From Erigeron canadensis (taxonomy: Eukaryota; Streptophyta; Magnoliopsida; Asterales; Asteraceae), in the NCBI RefSeq assembly GCF_010389155.1, contig NC_057763.1, positions 6,944,649 to 7,008,648 of the forward strand: a stretch of DNA of 64,000 bases. Direction: 5' to 3'. Both the position numbers and the translations under genes were made by a program. Shown here piece by piece: positions 32,553 through 43,073 of this stretch. The stretch's first letter is position 1, and each line of letters begins with the position of its first letter. The notes under the pieces were generated by a model. That model was not told where the DNA came from. It saw only the letters and a list, made by a program, of their open reading frames with translations, and did not search any database.

Positions 32553-34422
32553 AATTCAGCATTCCCTGTATCAAATCAACTAAAGGCACATTAATATGAA
32601 CATTTTTAATCATGTTAACAAATTTATCATATTGTTCCTTCAATTTGGCCTTCCTCAACCGCTGTGGAAATGGAACCTTAGGCTTATATGGCTTAGCCTC
32701 GGGTGTCACCGCCGGTTCCGGTGGGGTAACCGGAGTCTTCACAGTCGGTTGATCTTCCATCACAATCTCCTCATCAACGTCTTCAGCTTCCTCATTTCTT
32801 GTATCCTGCACATCTAAAACAACAACATTAGGATTAGGAGGAGGAGCATAGGATCTACCTGTACGAGTAGTAATGGCCTTCGCCTGCTCATGACGAACAG
32901 GCGGTGGAGTGTACTTTTGACCACTGTTGGACCCTTGGTTCTGCTTCGAATTCTGTTGAGTGTTACTAGGCAAAACACCCTGGGGCCTAGTTAGAGAAGC
33001 CATCCTACTTTCAAGATCTTTAAAGTTAATATCCTGATTTTTGGCATTCATCTCCACCTTGCCATTAATCCTATCTAGCCTCTCACTCAACTCCCTAGTA
33101 TCCTCCCTTATATTCTGGATACTTGTGTTTGTCTCAATCTGATTACTCATCATCTGTTTCATCATCTCTCTCAGCTCGGCATTAGGATCGGTAATAGAAG
33201 AGGAAGAACCTGATCCTTGGCTTTGCTTAGTCTCCTGCTGCTGTGGCTGACTTTGATAGTTGCTCTTTTGCCACCTGTTACCAGAAAAACGAGAAGTATT
33301 AGCAGGAAAAGAAGAGTTATAAGAATTGTTACCTGATGACCGATTCTGAAAACCGGTGTTCCTCTGAAAACCTCCTTGCTGATCCTGAACAAAATTGACA
33401 TCTTCAGGTCCCCGGTTGGGACACTCTTCAGAATAGTGCGTGTCTCCACAATGATCACATCCATCAGCTAGCACCTTCACATCTCACTCTAGATATCCAA
33501 ACCTCGATTCTTGGTTAGCAAACCCCTTATCCATCCTTGCCGATAAAGCCTGAATCTCATCAATTACACTAGAACTATTGCTTCCATCTGCCCTAGCAAC
33601 CTTATTTTGCTTGAATCGGCTCTCATTCTTCATAAACCTCTTATCATCCATGGTCGCATTATCCTTCATTTGGAGTAATCTTGCTAAAACTCCACCAAAA
33701 GCATATCCCATCTCTCTTTTAGATGCCTTGGTCAATCCATCAAAGAACAACTCAACATACTTCTCCTCGGTCAATTCATGACCCGGACAATTCCTCAACA
33801 TTTCTTTAAAGCGGATCCATGCATCTACCACATCTTCCCTATCTTTTTGAATGAAAGACCTAATCAAGTTTTCCAATTGCCTTTGAGTTCAAACCGAGTA
33901 AAACTCACCAATAAACGCTTCCTTGAGTTGATCCCAAGTTGTAATCGAATTCTCGGGAAGATCATTAAACCAATCTTCGGCTTCCCCAGTAAGAGTGATA
34001 GGAAAGGTTTCAAGTTTCACGGCATTCATTTGGTTTTGGCCATATTGGTATAGTCGTGCCACCTTCTCAAACCTCTTCAAGTGCTTATATGGATCCCACT
34101 TCTTCTTTCCATCAAACTTTTGCTCCTCGATGCTCTTTAGATGATTCGGTTTCAAATTAAAGTTTTGATCAACCGCCGGTGTTCTAATGGTGGAACCATG
34201 AGCCAAAGGAATATTGCGGGCTCGGTCTCGATACTTGATGTCATTCGGATCTCTTGGTGGATTTTCACCCATCTCTTCTTTTACAAGTGCAAGGTCAAAG
34301 AATTCCTCTAGATAGAAGCCTTCTTCGTCCCAATCTGGTGGTGCCGTGTAGTTGATCCTACGTCTAGGTGGAGTTTTTAGTGGACTAAAAAGAGGTCTCC
34401 CCGAAGAACGCAAAATCATCAA
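32515..34422 (-). pseudogene. Athila gag, one frame broken by two stops
   Basis: It starts at 34422 (MMILRSSGRPLFSPLKTPPR). The capsid-like region has NHLKSIEEQKFDGKKKWDPY, LTGEAEDWFNDLP and DQLKEAFIGEFYSV. A TGA at 33886-33888 and another at 33481-33483 interrupt the same frame, which continues as QLENLIRSFIQKDREDVVDA and then CDHCGDTHYSEECPNRG, a CCHC-type knuckle. A basic, proline-rich tail follows and it stops at 32515 just after MLNYAKFIKELV, where Athila proteins normally run on into protease. It would coat genomic RNA in an intact element. Confidence 0.9.
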
Positions 34423-34575
34423 CTATTACAGTATCCTGCAAAACACAACTAACACCACACGTCAAATGCACCTGTGATAATTCAATAAAACAAGTCTAAA
34501 CTAATAAAGCAAATAACTTCCTCACCGGTGAGGAAGGGTCAAACCACTAAATAAACAACTAAATCGGCTCACAAT

Positions 34576-34592
34576 CCTCGGCAGCGGCGCCA
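34576..34592 (-). promoter_or_regulatory. Athila primer binding site (Asp tRNA type)
   Basis: On the minus strand TGGCGCCGCTGCCGAGG follows the 5' LTR after a few bases. It resembles the complement of the 3' end of tRNA-Asp (TGGCGCCGTTGCCGGGG type) with two or three changes, the usual primer in Athila elements. Confidence 0.85.
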
Positions 34593-35645
34593 AAAACTTG
34601 ATGTGCTAAATCGAGCTTTAAATTTATAAACTAAAACTACCAAAGAACTCGCTACTACGCACTCACGGGCAGTGGACCCAATCGTTTGTAATATAGTTAA
34701 GAGGTAAGTCTGAGTTCGTTCTCAGGGACTGTGATATGATTAGTTGCTTGTTAAATGGTTTGGAAAACGGGTGTTGCTTCGAAATTCCTTTTTGACAATT
34801 AAATAAATTGGTTTGTAAAATGATTGCATAAATTTAAAAGAAAAATTCAGACAATATAATTAAAAGTCATCCACCTTGACTTCCCTTGACTTCAAATGTG
34901 ATTGCATTTGATAAAGAACAAATTCTCTAGAGTTTAAAAGATAATCGTGACAAGATTAAGCCACTCACGTGGTACCACCAACCATGAACAAATTATCGAA
35001 TCACCTAACTACTAGTCGAATTACTCAAGCCGGTACCACCAAAACCAAGACAATTCTTCTAACAATCAGTTTTATTGACTATCAAATTATCAATTGAACC
35101 TATGTGACAATAACATGGTACCACCAACCGATATCAATCACGTTGACAAAATTAATCTTTTCTTAAAATGATATTCACTATCATACCATGAACTAGTGAT
35201 AATTACTTATAGACAAGTAACCGTTTTAAAATCACATACACATTCAACTGGTACCACCAACGAATAATCATATGCAACCAATATCGAAATTAATTAAATG
35301 AAAAGAATTAAAATCATCAAGATCACGGAACAACGATAATGAAATAAACCCTTTTGAATTAAAAATATAGCAATCACATTATCCGTCTAGTTTCATCAAG
35401 GTGGATGATTAAACAGTTAGCCACACATGATCAATTCACAATAATCAATAAAATAGAAAAGAAACATGATGTACCAATTGTTTGAAGAAAATAAATTGCA
35501 AGACGAAAAGTAGATACGATCTAGATGGGTGCCCGTAATATCTTCGATGAGTCCGCCTAAGTGAAACACTTGATTGGAGAAGGAAGAATCCTGATAGAGC
35601 ATCTCCTAGAAATAGTTTGGATACCTAGTTTACGAGTTAGGGTTT

Positions 35646-35655
35646 CCTATTTATA
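35646..35655 (-). promoter_or_regulatory. TATA box of the Athila 5' LTR
   Basis: TATAAATAGG on the minus strand, a perfect plant TATA box, about 54 bases downstream of the palindrome array. Transcription would be expected to start about 30 bases further on, near 35615. Confidence 0.75.
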
Positions 35656-35708
35656 CCCCTTCAAAATTTGATGCAGAAACAAGTCAGGATCTGTTCTCCC
35701 GTGCATCC

Positions 35709-35971
35709 ACTGCGGCGCAGTGGGTCTTGACTTCTCCCCACTGCGCGCAGTGAGGTATTGGTCGATTTGACTTCGGCTGACTGCGGCGCAGTGGCTTATG
35801 TGACCACCACTGCGGCGCAGTATGAATCCATGACCCCTTTTCATCTTTACTTGACTGCGGCGCAGTCAACTCCTAGCCATCCCCACTGCGGCGCAGTGGG
35901 GATTTGTCCATAAAATTCCGTGGATCAGGACTGCGGCGCAGTGGGCTTGTGCATCCCCACTGCGGCGCAGT
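35709..35971. repeat. Palindrome array (8 copies) in the 5' LTR U3
   Basis: Eight copies of ACTGCGGCGCAGT in 263 bases (one shortened to CTGCGCGCAG), same spacing as in 21832-22094. The array occupies the U3 promoter-proximal zone. Confidence 0.95.
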
Positions 35972-36237
35972 CAAGAGCTTGTATGGAACCAACTTGTTTT
36001 GGTCTCAATTACTTGCTAAGCTCTGCCGTCTCGTCCATTCAAATCAACTCTCATCAACATAACGTACTTTCTGGCCAATAATCACCCGAAAATGTACCAA
36101 ATGGACGCGCAACCTGTTTAGAGCATGAAAACACTAACAAACACCATAAACGCGCTAAATGCATATAAAAACGACTTAAAACATATAGTAGAAGGGCCAA
36201 TAATGATGTGGGTAATGGGTATAAATTAGTCACATCA

Positions 36238-36254
36238 GTTGTTGTGGAACCAAG
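36238..36254 (-). repeat. Middle sliver of the split LTR
   Basis: Seventeen bases between the two Athila insertions. They begin with the target duplication GTTGT of the left element and end with CCAAG, the target duplication of the right one. The sliver proves two independent insertions into the same LTR 12 bases apart. Confidence 0.85.
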
Positions 36255-37816
36255 TGATGTGTTTAGTCTTAAATTTATAAACACGAAATACCTAGCTACT
36301 AACTACTACACACTTGCGGGCAGTGAACCCGTTCGTATGCAATATAGTTGACTTGGTAAACCGAGGTCGAACACAAGGACTTATTAAGCAAATGTTACAA
36401 TAAAGTGATTCAGATTAAAAGGGGGTTTTGTGACCGAATTGCCACGTTGCAAAAGTTAGTAAGAAAAGTCAGTAATCCCGTAGGATTAATCACAAGAGAA
36501 TATTTGTTGTTGAATTTCGAACAATAATTTAAAAGGACACCCACTTGGATCAACTCACATGCCAATCATCGGGTCTAAACATTACTTGCATTTGTTGAAC
36601 TACTCAAAAGATAGACAAGACGAACTTCCATTATACTTGACATTTTAATTGCTCCATATATAGTTATCGCTTCCGCATTTAATTTCTATTCAAAACAATT
36701 AAGCCTTTAGATCCTGAGTTGATTTTTACGATTTAACCTGTAAAAGCTTTCTTCCGAACTACTTATTCACCTAATCAGATTCCTCTATCATAAGTGTTTA
36801 CACATTCAAAATGAGTTTAATTGTTTAAAATCTTTATCATTAGTTTCTTCCGAACTCCAACGACTTTAGGCTAATTATAGACCGATCAACCTTTTCATAA
36901 ACCAATTAACAATGACATAGATTTCTTCCGAACTTCTAATTACGATTATCAATCAATAAATATAAAAGATGAAAACAATATTTAAACTCAAATAAATATA
37001 GATCTTCGATTAAACGTAAAAACCTTGTTCAACGTTTGCAAGTAACATTCACAACGACTCTATGACATGTTCACTACCCAAGCGGGTGCAAATAAGATTT
37101 AGCCACTCATAATAACCGAGGAAACACAAATAATATTAAAAGAAATGATATTGTACCGATAGTATTGATGAATTCGGAAAGAAATAATGAATCCTTGAAT
37201 AGAATTTGATATTCTTGAACAAATAGATGATAGAAATCGACCTACAAGAGCTTTCCAGTTTGTTCTTCGCATTTCTAGGGTTTTCTAAGTGGTAAAAAAG
37301 AGATAATTTCCCGTCCTTAATGAATAAAAAAGAGTATATATATGAATTCAGCAACTAACGGCCGTTAGGGAGGTGTAACGGCCGTTACACGGGCTAACTG
37401 TCCAGATTTTGCAACTTTAGTCCTTCAGACTAATGTCCGTCAAGATATTGTTACACCATCAGTCCTTTCAGCTACTAACGGCCATTAATCAGATGCTTAA
37501 CGCCAGTTAGCGTGGACATGTAATTCCAACTTCTTATTAACGGTAGTTAAGATTTGTTAATGGGAGTTAAGTGCTGAAAGTCATGGATTCTTCATTCAAA
37601 CATCCTTTTTCCGTTATGTCTTTCACCCGTAACTTGTCCGCACATCATTTCATCATCTCTTATGTCATTTTTTTTTGCCATTTTCATCCATCTTGCATGT
37701 CATAAACCTGAAACCACTAACGCATACCATAAAGCATCGAATATACATGCAAATGACTAACAATTACGTATTACCTAAAAATCATGAGGGAAATAAGTAT
37801 ATATTTAGTCACATCA
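36255..37816 (-). repeat. 3' LTR of the second Athila-like element
   Basis: 1562 bases, TGATGTGTTTAGTC...AGTCACATCA. On the minus strand a TATA run (GAATTCATATATATAC, about 37335-37350) has an array of TTAACGGCCGTTAA-like palindromes immediately upstream (37355-37570). The R/U5 side has TTTCTTCCGAACT repeated about every 70-140 bases. Confidence 0.88.
37355..37570. repeat. Array of six TAACGGCCGTTA-type palindromes in LTR U3
   Basis: Units at 37355 (CTAACGGCCGTTAG), 37375 (GTAACGGCCGTTAC), 37476 (TAACGGCCATTA), 37498 (TAACGCCAGTTA), 37537 (TTAACGGTAGTTAA) and 37557 (TTAATGGGAGTTAA). The first two are perfect with paired outer bases; the others are decayed. Position relative to TATA matches the other family's array. 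Confidence 0.85.
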
Positions 37817-40175
37817 AATTCCCCCATACTTAAGCTTTACTTGTCCTCAAGCAATTCCAAGTTGAATAACACAAATTACCTTAGTACATAATGGAACCAC
37901 ATTTCAGTAATCAAAAAGAAGCTCAACCATAATAAAAAATGAGAATAGATGGTTATGCAGTTTTAATCTTAAATGAAAACCGGAATGTTTGACAATAATT
38001 GACTGATATACAAGCCTTAATAACACGACTAAGCACAAATGAAACGAAAAAATGATATCTCGCCTATCCTACTCCAACTAACTTACTCTTGGGGTTTGAA
38101 TATTTGAATAATCACTCAATGCCAAGTCGTGATGCATACTCTTTTAACCATAGGCTTGTACTAGGTTCGTTCCTTCATCGCCAAGGCGCTAGCGCCCTAT
38201 AACGTCGTCTAGTCCACAAACAATCCCATGTCATTAGTTGCCAACGGTCTAAATTCCAAGAAGTCATCCCGACAATATCCCCCAATAGAACGATCCTAAA
38301 AACAACACCATTGTGGTGTATGACAATCAAACAACTTCTTCCGCCTAACTTCCCATGTTGGCTTAAACAAACATGCCAACTTAAACACAATAACCAAATA
38401 ATACAATTTAAGAACATTTCGTTGTTATTACGATGTACCAACTTCAAATATGATTTAACAAAAAGGAGAAATACCAACTGACAGCCCAAACTCTTTTTTC
38501 ATTTCTTCTATATTTTTTTTCTTTTTCTATTTTTATATTCTTTTATTATTTTTTTTGTGAGCTACTTTTACTCTGACTAATTGGTATTCAAGTGACAAAT
38601 CATTTAATATATATATATATATGCTAAAATGAACAATTCGGAATCGATTCAAGATCATGACGAAATCAAACTACCCCCATTGGATTAGAATATCCCAACC
38701 CGACATAACAAAACCAAGCCCAAATCATCTACTAGCAAAGGCAACCAATGACCCACCAGGACTTCGACTATCGATATGGCTAGGAAAGGTGTATATTTGG
38801 GTGGATTTAATAACAAAGAACATGCTAATGACAACATGTTTTCTATTGTTTCTTGCACTAAAAGCGAGTGCAACATAAGGGTTTTAAACAGGTGATTCAC
38901 TAACCAGTGTAGTTAGCTACTTAGCACATTACAAAACATGCACATATAACAAATTTTACGAAACAAGGGGTGAACATACAAAAAGCAAAGGTTTAAATCC
39001 TAATTTGCCTCTTCAACATATAGAAAAATCATGGAACGATCAACCAGGACAAGTTCTAGAATCAACACTATCACCAGCACACTGTTAGCAAATGAAATAA
39101 CTCGGAAATAGAAAATCAACCTTAAACTTACACATCATAGTTCAGAGCACTAAAAAAGACCCTTACTTTCGGATAAATCCAAAAGCCTATGAGAGAGACA
39201 AATTTACAAGGCTAATAATTCCAAAATCGTAACACCTATCATACTAGCAATGAATCAATAATCTTACAATTTGGGTGTTTTGATGCTTTGAGCGTGCTAG
39301 CAATGTTATTAATCTAGAAAGGATGTCACGTTAATCAGTCAAAACACATTACACATATTAAATTTTTGTACCAAGGGTGTAGTTACATTGCTCATTAATA
39401 TATATAATTAGGTGACAAAAGCAATTAACTACAAGGACAAGCATGCAAAAGTTTAAAATTCTTCTAAAACTACCCGACTTTTTCCTATTTACCACCCCCC
39501 ACACTTGAGTTGGACAATGCCCTCAATTTCCAATGAACTAAGGCAAACTATAGGAAATAGGGGAAAGTAAACAAAAAGAAAATCAAGAACAAGAAAAACT
39601 TGTCGGGTATAACGGTGTTCCATGCTTGAATGATGCCATCAAGAATATTGTGCTGAACTTACTGCCAGCATATGCACATGACAATCAACTTGCTATCAAC
39701 ATGAACACACAGATCAACGCAAACAGGAATACCAAACAAATTGCATAACCATAACCATCATCAAAAAGTTTATTGAAAAACGCAAACAAACAGAAAAATG
39801 CAAAACTAACATATAAATAACAAAATAGAACACACGGGTTGCCTCTTGAGAAGCGCTTAATTTATTAACGAGTCTTTAGTTAGACTCGAATCCCAAAGAA
39901 TTACCATGTTGGGGTTTCTAACGCCCCCACACTTAAAGTGTTGGGCGATCTACCCTTAAATAGTGAAAAAACAGTCCACTTTCACCTTTGTCAGACTCCA
40001 ACTGTTAACTTCACCAAGACATAAAAAGTCTGGTGGCCTACACGAGTAAGGTGAAAAATAAGTGAACTTAAACTTTAACATTACCCATTCTTTAAAATTC
40101 ACCTTTTTAAAATCTCCATTCACATAATCTATCACATCCATTTTTAAATCCATGAAATCTACCCAGTTCATCAAA
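37817..40175 (-). other. Internal remnant of the second Athila-like element
   Basis: AATTCCCCCATACTTAAG at 37817 is the complement of its polypurine tract. The rest is non-coding 3' region, with TATAT and T-rich runs near 38500-38620, and the post-integrase piece near 39840. A 72-codon minus frame at 39956-40174 abuts the LTR remnant but matches nothing I recognise. Confidence 0.6.
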
Positions 40176-40210
40176 TCATGAGGGAAATAAGTATATATTT
40201 AGTCATATCA

Positions 40211-40905
40211 CCAAGATAATACACGAATTGTAACTATCCTAACAACCTATGAAATACAATTGATCTAAACTCGGAAATCCTCTTAACAATCGAAACACTT
40301 AAAGTTGTGAAATGTTTCTTTTAGCGATTGAGAGAATATTGCACAAGTTCACCAAGAATATTGCATGTATGTGTTTTGCAAAGTTAGTTTCTTGGTTGTG
40401 CAAGGACCTCTATTTATAGGCAAAGGTTTGGGCATTGGGATCCCAACTTTGACATATAAATGGTTGACAGTATACACGAATTATTATTTATTTCTGTGTA
40501 TACTTAATAAAGTAAGACAAAGTGTTACTTTATTCAACCACTTTACATCCTTGTACTTTTTACCACAGACAAGGTTATTGTCCGGGTAAAAGGATGTAAA
40601 GTAAAAAGGTCCTCCTCGTAATTAGTGTAAAGCTTTGTAAGTGCTTTACACTGATGATCTCCATTTCATTGATCTGATGAGAATGTCAACTGGGCTTCGC
40701 TGCCATTGTCATTCTTTGTCTTCCACTTGATGTCTTCGACTTCAATTGGAATGTCTTCAGGTGTGTTCTTCAGATCTTAACTGGAGGAAGTCTTCAGTTG
40801 CATAAACTGTACATTGCAACTGGACTTCTAATATTTTCAGACAATTCTTCTGCTCTCCAGATGCAACTGGAGAGGCTCCAGTTTTCAGCAAAACTGGACC
40901 TAACA
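40211..40905 (-). repeat. Outer part of the split 5' LTR of the methionine-primed element
   Basis: On the minus strand it starts TGTTAGGTCCAGTTTTGCTG at 40905 and runs to 40211, where the second Athila-like element interrupts it. It continues at 36254-36238 and 20720-20455. It contains the perfect palindrome AACTGGAGAGGCTCCAGTT (40865-40883) and several further AACTGGA motifs. Confidence 0.7.
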
Positions 40906-41118
40906 CCTTCCTTTCACAAACATTAACTCAGCCAAAAATCCACCCAACGGTATCCGAAGACCCTATATATATATATATATATATAAAGATTTATAGTTTT
41001 TCTAACTTTTTTTTTTGTAGAATTCTATCATAAAAAAAGAATGTTTTGGTCAAAAATTCTAGAAACGTATCACGATATTTTAAATAAACCATTCTATTGA
41101 AGTCTCTAGTCGTTGCAG

Positions 41119-41602
41119 GGGAAGTGGTACAAAATTCAAATTGTTGTTCAAAAGTTTGACCGAGTATACACCCAAATTAGTGGTTCGAACTATCAAAGTG
41201 GTTCGTATGACATCAATTTATTTAGTCATGTTAAGAGTGAGTACGAGTCAACCAGTCGGGAGTTTGTATTTTTGGAAGAATTGACAGTTCTTGAGGGCAT
41301 CTTCGCAGTGGGATGTAGTGAAAAATTGGGGTTCGACAGGTAGTCATTGTAAGCCGAGTTCTAGTTTAGCAGGTCAGCAAAGCCAAGGGTCATCATGTGC
41401 GGGCAAGTCTATGGATGACGAAGAAGAGGAGCCACAACCGGCTAAAAAGGCCTCACGTGCGGGGTCGTCACGTAAGGGCAAGTCTACGGATGACAATGCG
41501 TACAACATAGCGTTGGAGATACTTGAACTTAAAAAACAAAATCAATATTATAAAGATTTGAAAATTTTGGCAACCGACTTATCTCATCTCCCACCGGCCT
41601 AA
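41119..41602 (+). pseudogene. Fragment of a plant NAM-associated C-terminal (PF14303-like) protein
   Basis: After a splice-acceptor-like GTTGCAG, the frame reads GKWYKIQIVVQKFDRVYTQI, then after a shift between 41290 and 41343 SSQWDVVKNWG and a serine/lysine-rich linker, ending in NAYNIALEILELKKQNQYYK and TDLSHLPPA-stop. This order matches the plant family often annotated as No apical meristem-associated C-terminal domain, common in transposon-derived contexts (Harbinger-type). The 5' part is missing, cut by the nest that ends at 40905. Probably a dead copy. Confidence 0.6.
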
Positions 41603-41859
41603 TGACATGTGACGTAGCAAATGAACGTACCATTCATAAAAAAATACGGATATGATGGCGTCTAGTTTTAGTTTTAATTGTATTTGTAGTTTTAATAAAA
41701 TTAACTTTTATTATTAACTTTATTATATAATCTAAATAATATATATAATCTGCATAATATATATAAGAAAAAAAAAAGAATACCCCTCCGAATGCCCAAC
41801 TTCAAAAGAATGTAGAGAAATGTCCCTCATCTTTACTCTCTTATACCTCTTTTTATTTT

Positions 41860-42108
41860 AGGTAATTCTACCTATGAATTACCAGAATTACCTTTGACTT
41901 TTTATGTTTTACCCTTAATGAATTATAGTTTACACTCTAAACCTTTAATTTAATAATTAACAGCCCTTATCTTCTAAAAATCTCCAGTATCACAATTACA
42001 TGAACCTACACCACTTGACACCGCCACCACCACCAATAATACCATCACCGACACTACTAAGCTGCCTTTCTCACCACCACTACATTACGCGGGTACCATG
42101 CTCTTACA
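41860..42108 (+). repeat. Helitron-like non-autonomous fragment
   Basis: It shares CATTTA/ACATGAACCTACACCACT, (CACCAC)n and the terminal-looking ACTACATTACGCGGGTACCATG with the copies at 54869-55124 and 55128-55410. GCGCGGGTACCATGCTAGT-like 3' ends are known in plant Helitrons. Here the final CTAGT reads CTCTT. Confidence 0.45.
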
Positions 42109-42985
42109 CTGTGTTCTTGAGATTAATTTATAAAAGAGAAAAAGAAATTAGAAGATAAACTTGGATATTTTCAAATCACCCCAAATATGGGGAGAAAATT
42201 TTTTTAAATAAAAACAACTAAATTATCCCTTCAAATCATATCATTTCATTTCCCTTCTATCCTAAAAATTAAACTCAAGAACACAACTAATTTTATAATC
42301 CATTTTATTCCTTTCTTTTCTTTTCTTAAAAAAAAAAAAATTAACAATACAGTGTTAACTAGTAAATCTCACATGATTTGCTTTCACAGGGGAAGGGTCA
42401 TTCCCATGAATGTTTTGATAACAAAGAAAGAAAGGGGCCTTAAAAATGTTCATTTAGCTTGTGTTCTCGACTTTATATGTAAAGGAAGGGGAAAAAAGAG
42501 AAAATAGATAAATGGAAGAGAAGGAGTGGATTTTCCTTCCTTTCAAATCATCCCAAAAGTGGAAAAAAAATATCTTACACAAAATCTATAAAATTCTCTT
42601 TCCAAATCTTTTCCCTTCTTTTCTCTTCTTCTTTTAAATAAAACTCAAGAACCCAAATATTTTTAAAATCCTTTACAATCTTTTTCTTTCCCTTTAAAAC
42701 AAAACTCAAAGAACATACCCTTATAAGCCTGTGTTCTCGAGTTTATATGTAAAGAAAGGGGAAATAAGAGAAGAAAGATGAATGGAAGAGAAGTGGTGGA
42801 GTTTCCTTCCTTCCAAATCATCCCAAAAGTGGGAGGAAAATATCTTTAACAAATTCTATAGAATTCTCCTTCCAAATCTTATTCCTTCTTTTCTCTTATT
42901 CCCTTAAATAAAACTCAACAACCCAAATATTTTTATAATCCTTTACGATCTTTTCCTTTCTTTTTAAAAAAAAAAACTCAAACAA
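42108..42985. repeat. Three adjacent MITEs of one family
   Basis: Units at about 42108-42295, 42458-42720 and 42726-42985. Each begins TGTGTTCTCGAGTTTATA-like and ends in its inverted form (AAACTCAAGAACA-like), with shared GGAAGAGAAG.GGTGGA, CAAATCATCCCAAAAGTGG and TTCTCTTCC blocks. The second and third lie only a few bases apart and are most alike. Confidence 0.65.
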
Positions 42986-43073
42986 CATAACCGTTTCTTG
43001 AACACATACTCCCCTAGCCTTTCATTTTTCCCTCTTTCCTTCCGCCGTGGTAATTGATTCATTCACCGCCGTC

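Larger units (their letters stand above)
20721..36237 (-). mobile_element. Athila-type Ty3-gypsy retrotransposon, 15.5 kb with nested solo LTR
   Basis: Outer LTRs are 20721-22416 and 34599-36237, starting TGATGTG and ending CACATCA. The target duplication GTTGT is at 20716-20720 and 36238-36242. A tRNA-Asp-type primer site and a G-rich polypurine tract show minus orientation. Order on that strand: LTR, gag, pol (protease lost), a spliced third gene, a long untranslated region, LTR. LTR length, aspartate primer and RT sequence fit the Athila lineage. A solo LTR of the same family (24767-26406) is nested inside. Many stops and shifts make it non-autonomous. Confidence 0.95.
34599..36237 (-). 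repeat. Athila 5' LTR
   Basis: 1639 bases, TGATGTG...CACATCA, followed by the target duplication GTTGT (36238-36242). Eight palindromes lie at 35709-35971. A TATA box TATAAATAGG lies on the minus strand at 35646-35655. The R/U5 side contains GGTACCACCAAC or GGTACCACCAAA four times. Confidence 0.94.
36255..40210 (-). mobile_element. Second Athila-like element, internally deleted
   Basis: Target duplication CCAAG at 36250-36254 and 40211-40215. The left LTR is complete (36255-37816) and followed by a polypurine tract. At the right only about 35 bases of the matching LTR end remain (40176-40210, GAGGGAAATAAGTATATATT...CATATCA). Gag, pol and the third gene are gone. What is left is the 3' untranslated region plus the stretch after integrase (GGGTTGCCTCTTGAGAAGCGC at 39838, matching 29306). 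Its LTR is clearly diverged from the 20721-36237 family. Confidence 0.88.
41603..43073. other. Region upstream of the OSB gene, built of MITE and Helitron-like repeats
   Basis: A Helitron-like remnant (about 41860-42108) and three related MITEs (listed separately) fill most of it. The 5' UTR and promoter of the OSB gene must lie at its right end (after about 42985). No TATA box was obvious. Confidence 0.55.

Noticed and set aside
35709..35971. CRISPR-like look of short palindromic repeats at 28-45 base spacing
   Set aside because: The repeats are 13 bases, lie in LTR U3 of a plant retrotransposon and recur in every LTR copy with the same spacers, so there is no CRISPR array.
24767..36237. 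A separate full element bounded by the LTRs at 24767 and 34599
   Set aside because: No polypurine tract lies inside the LTR at 24767, and its own flanks ACCAC/ACCAC show it is a solo LTR; GTTGT pairs 20721 with 36237 instead.
43047..43073. An earlier OSB start at 43047
   Set aside because: The codon there is GTG; the first in-frame ATG is 43074 and it gives a typical transit peptide.
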